A DNA stretch of 5,090 bases, taken from the NCBI GenBank assembly GCA_030691555.1, contig JAUYEB010000196.1, forward strand, positions 1-5,090, written 5' to 3'. The notes beneath the pieces are model-generated. The model saw nothing but the letters and a program-made list of their open reading frames with translations. It was not told the origin of the DNA and made no database searches. This DNA is from Candidatus Bathyarchaeota archaeon. GTDB taxonomy: Archaea > Thermoproteota > Bathyarchaeia > TCS64. This document shows, in pieces, positions 1 through 5,090 of the stretch. A program made the position numbers and the translations under genes. The first letter of the stretch is position 1, and each line of letters opens with the position of its first letter.

Positions 1-92
1 GCGGCGAGGACGGGGAGGAGATCAGGGGCAGGGTGAAGAAGGCGATCGAGACCGTCCTCCAGCTAGCGAAGGAGCGCCTCCCGAAGGGGTAG
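1..92 (+). CDS. C-terminal end of an unrecognised protein (5' truncated by window edge)
   Basis: An open frame whose first full codon is at 3 runs to a TAG stop at 90-92 and gives 29 residues. It starts GEDGEEIRGRV and ends LAKERLPKG. The codons end almost entirely in G or C, like the confirmed genes nearby, while the other two + frames give unnatural-looking peptides or an early stop. The tail reads as an amphipathic, Lys/Glu-rich helix. Too little is left to name a family. It lies 51 bases upstream of hel308 on the same strand, with a TATA-like box in the gap, so it is probably a separate transcription unit. Confidence 0.6.
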   Translation, partial: GEDGEEIRGRVKKAIETVLQLAKERLPKG

Positions 93-104
93 GCGGAAAC
101 CTAC

Positions 105-112
105 CTTAATAT
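105..112 (+). promoter_or_regulatory. Probable TATA box of hel308
   Basis: The gap between the upstream stop and hel308 contains an AT-rich octamer, CTTAATAT, in GC-rich surroundings, with a purine-rich GGAAAC a few bases upstream that could serve as a BRE-like element. Its centre is about 35 bases before the ATG at 144. With the usual archaeal spacing of about 25 bases, transcription would start near 133-136, leaving a leader of only about 8-11 bases. A weak GGG at 134-136 is the only Shine-Dalgarno-like signal. The call rests on composition and spacing only. Confidence 0.5.
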
Positions 113-143
113 CAGCCCGCGACGAAGCCATACGGGAACTACG

Positions 144-2405
144 ATGCTCGTGGCGGACCTCCCAATCCCCGAAGAGGTGAAGCGGCTGCTCATCCTCAAG
201 GGGATAAAGGAGCTTTACCCGCCGCAGGCCGACGCCGTCAACACTGGCGTCCTAGAGGGGAAGAACCTCGTCCTCGCGAGCCCCACCGCGAGCGGCAAGA
301 CCCTCATCGCCGAGCTCTGCGCCCTCAAACACGTCCTCGAACGGAGGGGGAAGGTCCTCTACCTCAGCCCCCTGCGCGCCCTCGCCTGGGAGAAGTACGA
401 GGGATTCGAGGAGTACACGAGCATACCCAAGCCCGGCGGGGGCAAGATACGCGTCGGCGTCAGCACCGGCGACCTCGACAGCAAGAGCCCCTGGCTCGAG
501 GACTACGACATCGTAATCACCACGAACGAGAAGTGCGACTCCCTCCTCCGGCACCGGAGCCCGTGGATGGGGAACGTGACACTCGTCATCGCGGACGAGG
601 TCCATCTCATCGGGGACGAGCGCGGGCCCACCCTGGAGATCGCCATCGCCCGGCTCCGCCAGATGAACCCACAGATGCAGGTCCTCGCACTCAGCGCCAC
701 CATAAAGAACGCGGACGAGGTGGCTGAGTGGCTCAAGGCGGAGTGCGTCACCACCGAGTGGCGCCCGACGAAGCTCTACGAGGGCGTCGCCCACGGCAAC
801 ACCGTCAACTTCCGCGACGGCACCGTGAAGAAGCTCCGCCCCCTCAACAATCAGGACGCCCTCAACATCGCCATGAACAGCGTCCTCGACGGCGGGCAGG
901 CGCTCATATTCGTCGAGTCCCGCCGACGCGCCGAGAGCATGGCGCGGGAGGCAGCGACGGCCCTCAGCGGGACCCAGAGCCGGAAGATCCAGACCGACCT
1001 AGATGGGCTCGCCTCGGAGATCGAGGTCCACGGCGAGAAGACGAGCCTCACCGACGCCCTCGCCTTCGCCGTCGCTAAGGGCGCGTCCTTCCACCACGCC
1101 GGGCTTAGCACCGATCACCGGCGGATAGTGGAGCGCGCCTTCAAGGCGGGGACCCTCAAGATACTCACCGCCACACCCACGCTGGCCGCGGGCGTCAACC
1201 TCCCCGCCCGAACCGTCGTCATAGGCAGCTACAAGCGCTTCGTAGCCGGCTACGGGATGTACCCCATATCCGTCCTGGAATACAAGCAGATGAGCGGCAG
1301 GGCCGGCCGCCCCCAGTACGACCCCTACGGAGAGGCCATACTCATCGCCAGCAGCAGCGACGAGCAGGACCAGCTGATGGAGAACTACATCCTAGCCGAC
1401 CCCGAGAGGCTCTACAGCCGGCTGGCCCAGGAGTCGGCGCTCCGCGGCCACACACTCGCAGCCATCGCCAGCGACTACGCCCACACCGAGCAGGGTCTCC
1501 TCGACTTCCTCGGAGGCACATTCTACGGCTTCAACTACCCCTCGGCGAGCATCAAGCTCATCACGACGGGGGTCCTCCGATACCTCCTCAAGGAGGAGAT
1601 GCTTGAGGAGAAGGGCGACTACCTGTACGCCACCGACTTCGGGCGCCGCGTCTCCGAGCTATACATCGACCCGCTCTCGGCGGTGATCCTCCGCGACGGG
1701 CTCCGCCGCGGCGCCATGGACGTCACCGACTTCACCTGGCTCCACCTCATCTGCCACACCCCCGACATGAGACCCGTCCTCCGCCCCCGCCGCGGCGACC
1801 TCGAGATGGTCGAGACATACGCCGAGGAGAGGCAGGAGGAGTTCGCCATCCCCCTCAACCAGGAGGGCGGGGACTACATAGAGCGAGAGCAGTTCCTCGG
1901 CGAGGTAAAGACGGCTATGATCCTCGACGAATGGATAAACGAAAAGTCCGAGGCGGACATCCTTGAGCAGCACGGCGTCCAGCCCGGCGACCGTTACGCC
2001 GCGGTCCACAACGCGGAGTGGCTCCTATACGGCGCCCACGAGATCGCCGACATAGTCGGGGCCCCCGACCACAGGCGCCAGCTCGGTGATCTGAACGACA
2101 GGGTGAAGCACGGCGTCACGAAGAAGCTCCTCCCGCTGGTCAGGCTCAAGGGCATAGGCCGCGTACGCGCCCGCGTCCTCTACAACTCGGGGCTCACCGG
2201 CGTCGCCGAGCTCAAGCGCGCCCCGCTCCAGCGCCTAGTGGCGCTCCCACTCATCGGCCCACGCCTCGCCAAATCGATAAAGGAGCAGGTCGGCGGCCTC
2301 GTCGAGGAACAGGAGTGGAAGAGCCTCGACAAGGCTGAGACCGAGCAGAAGGCCCTCACGGACTTCGTCGAGGAGAAGTTCGAGCCCGAGAAGGACGAGG
2401 ATTAA
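144..2405 (+). CDS. hel308: Hel308 (Hjm) family superfamily-2 DNA helicase
   Basis: A 753-residue, ATP-dependent 3'-5' DNA helicase of the Ski2-like group, which in archaea acts on stalled forks and recombination intermediates. Visible motifs: Q-motif-like LYPPQ (24-28); Walker A ASPTASGKT (45-53, Lys52); Ia LSPLRAL (74-80); STGD (107-110); Walker B DEVH (151-154); III LSATI (183-187); IV IFVESRRR (255-262); FHHAGL (316-321); V ATPTLAAGVNLPA (343-355); VI QMSGRAGR (382-389). After two RecA domains come a winged helix (about 413-500), a helical ratchet bundle (about 501-645) and a helix-hairpin-helix-like segment, LKGIGRVRARVLYNSG (668-683), typical of Hel308 domain 5. The start is fixed by the family-like opening LPIPEEVKRLL. 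The protein is somewhat longer than the roughly 700-720 residues usual for the family, owing to an acidic tail that holds a PIP-like motif, Q735-L738-F741-V742. No key residue is missing. Confidence 0.96.
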   Translation: MLVADLPIPEEVKRLLILKGIKELYPPQADAVNTGVLEGKNLVLASPTASGKTLIAELCALKHVLERRGKVLYLSPLRALAWEKYEGFEEYTSIPKPGGGKIRVGVSTGDLDSKSPWLEDYDIVITTNEKCDSLLRHRSPWMGNVTLVIADEVHLIGDERGPTLEIAIARLRQMNPQMQVLALSATIKNADEVAEWLKAECVTTEWRPTKLYEGVAHGNTVNFRDGTVKKLRPLNNQDALNIAMNSVLDGGQALIFVESRRRAESMAREAATALSGTQSRKIQTDLDGLASEIEVHGEKTSLTDALAFAVAKGASFHHAGLSTDHRRIVERAFKAGTLKILTATPTLAAGVNLPARTVVIGSYKRFVAGYGMYPISVLEYKQMSGRAGRPQYDPYGEAILIASSSDEQDQLMENYILADPERLYSRLAQESALRGHTLAAIASDYAHTEQGLLDFLGGTFYGFNYPSASIKLITTGVLRYLLKEEMLEEKGDYLYATDFGRRVSELYIDPLSAVILRDGLRRGAMDVTDFTWLHLICHTPDMRPVLRPRRGDLEMVETYAEERQEEFAIPLNQEGGDYIEREQFLGEVKTAMILDEWINEKSEADILEQHGVQPGDRYAAVHNAEWLLYGAHEIADIVGAPDHRRQLGDLNDRVKHGVTKKLLPLVRLKGIGRVRARVLYNSGLTGVAELKRAPLQRLVALPLIGPRLAKSIKEQVGGLVEEQEWKSLDKAETEQKALTDFVEEKFEPEKDED

Positions 2406-2407
2406 CC

Positions 2408-2416
2408 TTTATTAAA
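2408..2416 (+). promoter_or_regulatory. TATA box for the small PUA/EVE-like gene
   Basis: TTTATTAAA is the most AT-rich run in the window and begins just after the hel308 stop (2403-2405). Its centre (about 2412) is 27 bases before the ATG at 2439. That is close to the normal archaeal TATA-to-start-site distance, so the mRNA should begin at or within a few bases of the ATG and be leaderless. No Shine-Dalgarno sequence lies before the ATG (CCATACCG), which agrees. This spacing also supports the chosen start. Confidence 0.72.
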
Positions 2417-2430
2417 TAGTTACTATTAAT
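2411..2430. promoter_or_regulatory. Imperfect dyad overlapping the TATA box (possible operator)
   Basis: The left arm ATTAAATAGT (2411-2420) and right arm ACTATTAAT (2422-2430) are inverted around a single T at 2421. The inner 5 bp of each arm match perfectly, and the outer 4 bp match if one extra A in the left arm is bulged out. The dyad overlaps the TATA box and ends about 8 bases before the start codon, the region where many archaeal repressors bind. An AT-rich promoter can form such a dyad by chance, so regulation is inferred. Confidence 0.35.
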
Positions 2431-2438
2431 CCATACCG

Positions 2439-2852
2439 ATGCTTCAACTGGAGAACCCCGGGTACATCCTCAGGATAAGCAGGGACGAGTGGCTCGAACA
2501 GGTCTTCCGCCTCAACAAGTACTACACGGGCATGATCAGGGACTACAAGAGGGGGACGCCCATCCTCCTCGCCAAGAAGGCGGAGCGCGGAGACTCCTTC
2601 GTCGGCTACGGCGTCGTAGACAAGGTGGAGATGCTCTGGGAGATGCCCCCGGAGGAGGAGGACTACAGCAGGGGGCACGGCTGGAAGTGCGGCCTCACGC
2701 TGCGGGGGCTTACCAAGTTCCCCACACCCTACCCGATAAAGGAGTCGTGTATCAGCTCTGACCCGAGGCGCGGCGCCTTTCTCAACGGCGCCAAGCTGAC
2801 CGAGGACCAGGTCGACGCCATACTCGAGGCCGCCGAGGAATACCAGGGATAA
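2439..2852 (+). CDS. Small conserved-looking protein, possibly PUA/EVE/ASCH-like fold
   Basis: A 137-residue soluble protein with no signal peptide or membrane segment. I do not recognise a named family with certainty. Residues 38-65 (RGTPILLAKKAERGDSF, then VGYGVVDKVE) resemble the strand-turn-strand core of PUA-like barrels of the EVE/ASCH kind, in which a 'GD-x-hydrophobic...G-x-G-x-V' pattern is common and which bind RNA or modified bases. An acidic loop follows (70-75), then a Trp/Cys segment (W82, C84), a distinctive LRGLTKFPTPYPIKES stretch (88-103) and a C-terminal acidic helix (about 120-135). G/C-ending codons match hel308. Its own TATA box suggests initiation separate from hel308. 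The next gene begins 32 bases downstream on the same strand with no strong promoter visible, so the two may be cotranscribed. That it is a real gene is well supported; the fold is a pattern-level guess. Confidence 0.8.
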   Translation: MLQLENPGYILRISRDEWLEQVFRLNKYYTGMIRDYKRGTPILLAKKAERGDSFVGYGVVDKVEMLWEMPPEEEDYSRGHGWKCGLTLRGLTKFPTPYPIKESCISSDPRRGAFLNGAKLTEDQVDAILEAAEEYQG

Positions 2853-2884
2853 GCTGAAACACGCACGGGCCCCCCGATCTAGGC

Positions 2885-4330
2885 ATGAGCGTGCTCGCGG
2901 GGCTGATCAGCCGGAGCGGCGTGGACGTCACGCCCCGACTGACCGAGATGCTACGCGTGGCTACGCGCGCCCGCTCGGACTCGTACGGCTTCGCCTCCCC
3001 CGATGCTGTCGAGCATGGAGTGGGAGCGATTGGCACGCCGGGCTTCACCTCGGGTGTGGCCCTCGGCTTCAGGCTCCTGAGGGCTGAGCCCGGAGATAAT
3101 CCTCAGCCACTTCGTCAGGGGAGGCAGGCGCTCGCCTTCGACGGGAGGCTTTGGGGCACACACTCACCCGACTCCATAATCACCTCCGACCTCGTGAGAG
3201 GCGACGCCGAGGAAGGGTTAAGATACCTGCTCACTGAGCAGTCGGGGAGCTGGGTTGCCTCCGTAGCGGAGGAGGGGCGTCTACTCTGCTGCCGCGACCC
3301 AATCGGGGTGATCCCCCTCTACTATGGGCTCGGGGGGGACCTGCTCGGCGTCGCCTCGAACGCCAAGACCCTGAGGGCTGTCGGGCTCACGCCGAAGAGG
3401 GTTGAGCCTGGGCACATCATGACACTCACACGAAACGGGTGCTCCGATGAGAAAGTCGTCGCGTTGGAGAACCCTCAACAGGTGGCGCTGCCGATCGATG
3501 AGGCGGTTGAGCGGCTCGATGCGCTTCTGACCGTGGCTGCTAGGAGGTCGTGTTCGGGCGTCGACTCACCCACGCTCGCCTTCTCTGGGGGGATAGACAG
3601 CGTCCTACTCGCCCACTACATGGGGAATGTGGGCGCCAAGCCGCGCCTCTCCTGCGTCGGCGTCGAGGGATCGTCAGACCTCGAGGCTGCTGAGGTGGCC
3701 GCGGAGGCGCTGAACATGCCGGTCGGCATCACCACGTACGACGAGGGAGACGTCGAGGAGAGCTTGGACGCCATACTTCTCAGCGTCGAGGAGGCCGACC
3801 CGATGAAGGTTGGGGTAGCAGTCCCCCTCCACCTGGTGGCCCGCGGGGCCTCGGGTAGGCGATGCAGGGTCATGGTCTCGGGCGACGGCAGCGATGAGCT
3901 GTTCGGGGGGTACTCGAAGTACGTCGTTGAGTATCAGTCGAGGGGTGACTCCGTCAGGGAGACTATGTTCGGCGATGTCTTCCGATCGCACGGTGTCAAC
4001 TTCGAGAGGGATTGGAAGATTTGCTCCGATCTGGACCTCGAACTCAGACTCCCCTTCGCTGACCCTGACCTCACGACGTTCGCCCTATCCCTGCCCCTAG
4101 AATACAAGCTGCCGAAGAGCGGCAAAGAGCCGAGGAAGATGATCCTCAGACGCCTTGCCTCGAAGCTGGGGCTCCCGGACGGGGTGGCGAATCGCCCCAA
4201 GAAGGCCGCACAGTACTCCTCAGGAGCGGCAAAGATTCTTGAGAGGCTGGCGAAGAGGAGTGGTAAGACGGTCGAGGGCTACCTCTCGGACAGGATGCGG
4301 GGGATACGGCGTGAAGCCGAGCAAGACTAG
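2885..4330 (+). CDS. Asparagine-synthetase (AsnB)-like protein with a degenerate glutaminase domain
   Basis: A 481-residue two-domain protein. AsnB proteins activate aspartate as beta-aspartyl-AMP with ATP and amidate it with ammonia released from glutamine by an N-terminal Ntn glutaminase. The C-terminal ATP-pyrophosphatase domain looks intact: PP-loop SGGIDS (234-239), SGDGSDELFGGY (332-343), LELRLPF (385-391) and RPKKAAQYSSG (437-447). The N-terminal domain (about 1-200) keeps the overall layout, including RDPIGVIPLYYG (137-148) resembling AsnB's RDHLGIIPLYMG, but starts MSVLAGL. Residue 2 is thus Ser in place of the catalytic Cys, and the usual NGE-type motif reads DGR (86-88). The start is secure: a TGA lies in frame at 2855-2857, with no start or Cys codon between it and the ATG. 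Ammonia-dependent synthesis, a separate glutaminase, or another amidation substrate are all possible. Ser and Ala codons are more mixed than in hel308. The 3' end overlaps nth by 20 bases. Confidence 0.9.
   Translation: MSVLAGLISRSGVDVTPRLTEMLRVATRARSDSYGFASPDAVEHGVGAIGTPGFTSGVALGFRLLRAEPGDNPQPLRQGRQALAFDGRLWGTHSPDSIITSDLVRGDAEEGLRYLLTEQSGSWVASVAEEGRLLCCRDPIGVIPLYYGLGGDLLGVASNAKTLRAVGLTPKRVEPGHIMTLTRNGCSDEKVVALENPQQVALPIDEAVERLDALLTVAARRSCSGVDSPTLAFSGGIDSVLLAHYMGNVGAKPRLSCVGVEGSSDLEAAEVAAEALNMPVGITTYDEGDVEESLDAILLSVEEADPMKVGVAVPLHLVARGASGRRCRVMVSGDGSDELFGGYSKYVVEYQSRGDSVRETMFGDVFRSHGVNFERDWKICSDLDLELRLPFADPDLTTFALSLPLEYKLPKSGKEPRKMILRRLASKLGLPDGVANRPKKAAQYSSGAAKILERLAKRSGKTVEGYLSDRMRGIRREAEQD
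4299..4303 (+). promoter_or_regulatory. Shine-Dalgarno-like G run that decides the nth start
   Basis: GGGGG (in ATGCGGGGGATACGGC) ends 7 bases before the GTG at 4311, inside the end of the asnB-like gene. It is the best ribosome-binding-site candidate in the window and supports GTG 4311 over the in-frame ATG at 4155. The match to the archaeal anti-Shine-Dalgarno is G-rich but incomplete. Confidence 0.5.
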
Positions 4331-4946
4331 CAGAATTATCGAGGCCCTAAGGGTGTTCTACGGCGCCGACGCCTTCGGGGTCGACGTGGGAGACCCCTAC
4401 CGCGCCCTCGTTGGCTGCATCCTCTCCCAGAGGACGAAGGACGCGAACTCCGCGAGGGCAGCCGAGGCTCTCTTCGCCGTCGCCGACACTCCCAAGAGCA
4501 TGCTGGCCCTCGACGAGAACCACATCAAACAGCTGATCAGACCCTCGGGCTTCTACAACCAGAAGGCGAGGCACATAATCGGGGCGAGTCGCCAGATCGT
4601 CGAGCGCTTCCACGGAGAGACCCCGAGAACAAGGGGCGACCTCATGAGCCTCCCGGGTGTCGGCGAAAAGACTGCATCAATCGTCCTCAGCTACGGCTAC
4701 GGGGAACCCGCCATCGCGGTGGACGTGCATATACACCGGGTCGCGCGTAGGTTGGGTCTCGCCCGCGGAGAGGCGAAGCCGGAGGAGGTCAAGCTCGTCC
4801 TTGAGGGAGACCTGCCCTCGTCCGACTGGAGCTACGCAGACGGCGCCCTCCTACAGCTCGGGAAGGATACCTGCAGGCCGAGAAAACCGGCCTGCGAACG
4901 TTGCCCGGTAGAGAAACTGTGCGGGTACCAGGAAAAGAGGTTCTAG
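4311..4946 (+). CDS. nth: Endonuclease III (DNA glycosylase / AP lyase)
   Basis: A 211-residue HhH-GPD base-excision repair enzyme that removes oxidised pyrimidines and cleaves AP sites by beta-elimination. From GTG 4311 the features are LVGCILSQRTKD (33-44), the helix-hairpin-helix LPGVGEKTA (114-122) with catalytic Lys120, VDVHIHRVARRLGL (137-150) with catalytic Asp138, and a [4Fe-4S] motif Cys188-x6-Cys195-x2-Cys198-x5-Cys204. Length and the positions of Lys120 and Asp138 equal those of E. coli Nth, which favours this start. The frame stays open upstream to an ATG at 4155, but those 52 residues are Arg/Ser-rich shadow translation of the asnB-like gene. The Lys argues for a bifunctional Nth, not MutY or the MIG thymine glycosylase, which lack it. 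The 20-base overlap with the preceding gene suggests translational coupling. The 3' end meets a convergent gene within CTAG. Confidence 0.95.
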   Translation: MKPSKTSRIIEALRVFYGADAFGVDVGDPYRALVGCILSQRTKDANSARAAEALFAVADTPKSMLALDENHIKQLIRPSGFYNQKARHIIGASRQIVERFHGETPRTRGDLMSLPGVGEKTASIVLSYGYGEPAIAVDVHIHRVARRLGLARGEAKPEEVKLVLEGDLPSSDWSYADGALLQLGKDTCRPRKPACERCPVEKLCGYQEKRF

Positions 4947-5090
4947 CGTAGGCCCACGTGGCCGTCCGCCAGGGCGCTGCAGAACTCGTCGAGGTGCTCG
5001 AACTCGTCGTCTATGATGTTCTCGATGCTGGGCTGGAGGCTCTTCAGGGCGACGCCCTTCTCGGGGATTAGCTGGGCAGAGACGACGCTC
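4943..5090 (-). CDS. C-terminal end of an unrecognised convergent protein (5' truncated by window edge)
   Basis: The minus strand stays open from the right edge (first full codon 5089-5087) to a TAG at 4945-4943, giving 48 residues. They start SVVSAQLIPEKGVALKSLQ and end CSALADGHVGLR. Nearly all codons end in C or G, matching the neighbours, whereas the + strand has no comparable frame here. The visible part looks helical and acidic (IENIIDDEFEHLDEF, residues 22-36 of this fragment), with one Cys. I do not recognise the family. It converges on nth, and the two stop codons interlock within the same CTAG. Confidence 0.72.
   Translation of the reverse strand, partial: SVVSAQLIPEKGVALKSLQPSIENIIDDEFEHLDEFCSALADGHVGLR

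Noticed and set aside
252..794. 180-residue open frame on the - strand, antisense to hel308
   Set aside because: Long antisense frames are expected opposite GC-rich genes. The translation is a low-complexity Leu/Val/Glu/Gly mix with no recognisable motif, and hel308 motifs cover the same DNA.
728..1078. 116-residue + strand frame inside hel308
   Set aside because: It is dominated by Arg, Pro and His, as expected from an out-of-frame reading of a GC-rich gene, and overlaps the conserved helicase frame.
1659..2009. 116-residue open frame on the - strand within hel308
   Set aside because: It mirrors hel308 codons, has no promoter or ribosome-binding site, and has a composition typical of antisense shadows.
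2853..2884. Separate promoter for the asnB-like gene in the 32-base gap
   Set aside because: The only AT-leaning stretch is GGGATAAG at the preceding stop, too weak and too GC-flanked to call a TATA box. Read-through from the upstream gene is simpler, though not proven.
4155..4310. N-terminal extension of nth from the ATG at 4155 (52 extra residues)
   Set aside because: The added residues are Arg/Ser-rich shadow translation of the asnB-like gene in another frame. The GTG at 4311 has a G-rich ribosome-binding candidate and gives a protein that aligns with E. coli Nth in length and catalytic positions.
4311..4946. MutY or MIG-type mismatch glycosylase instead of endonuclease III
   Set aside because: The Lys in LPGVGEKTA is the bifunctional Nth nucleophile, which MutY and MIG replace, and there is no MutY-type C-terminal recognition domain.
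1..5090. CRISPR arrays, tRNA or rRNA genes, insertion sequences, attachment sites
   Set aside because: No direct-repeat arrays, cloverleaf-like segments, terminal inverted repeats or transposase motifs were seen on reading. The window is almost fully occupied by ordinary coding sequence.

Overview
The window is a gene-dense, GC-rich stretch of an archaeal chromosome. The archaeal call rests on a Hel308-family helicase with its full motif set, AT-rich TATA-like boxes placed close to start codons, and little or no Shine-Dalgarno signal before several genes. Frequent ATA (Ile) and AGG (Arg) codons in a C/G-ending codon background fit this. A TACK-type archaeon (Thaumarchaeota/Aigarchaeota-like) is my best guess from gene flavour, but the window cannot prove it.

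Layout, left to right. Positions 1-92 hold the last 29 codons of an unrecognised + strand gene. A TATA-like box near 105-112 precedes hel308 (144-2405), which looks complete and ends in a PCNA-binding-like motif. A 33-base AT-rich gap (2406-2438) carries a clear TATA box and an imperfect dyad. The box sits about 27 bases before the ATG of a small protein (2439-2852), which I tentatively read as a PUA/EVE/ASCH-like beta-barrel; its transcript is probably leaderless. After 32 bases comes an asparagine-synthetase-like protein (2885-4330). Its ATP-pyrophosphatase domain is intact, but its N-terminal glutaminase-like domain has no cysteine nucleophile. Its end overlaps by 20 bases the GTG start of endonuclease III (nth, 4311-4946), which has a textbook active site and a [4Fe-4S] motif. 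The nth stop interlocks with the stop of a convergent, unrecognised gene that runs off the right edge (4943-5090, - strand).

How the genes may work together: Hel308 (stalled forks, recombination) and Nth (oxidised pyrimidines, AP sites) are both genome-maintenance enzymes. The two genes between them are less clear. The AsnB-like protein is most simply an ammonia-dependent amide-forming enzyme, or one fed by a separate ammonia source, and its start-stop overlap with nth suggests cotranscription and coupled translation. A link between the PUA/EVE-like protein, the AsnB-like enzyme and the repair enzymes, for example around a modified base, is only a hypothesis. There are no tRNA or rRNA genes, CRISPR arrays, insertion sequences or long repeats that I can see, and no gene-free stretch longer than about 52 bases.
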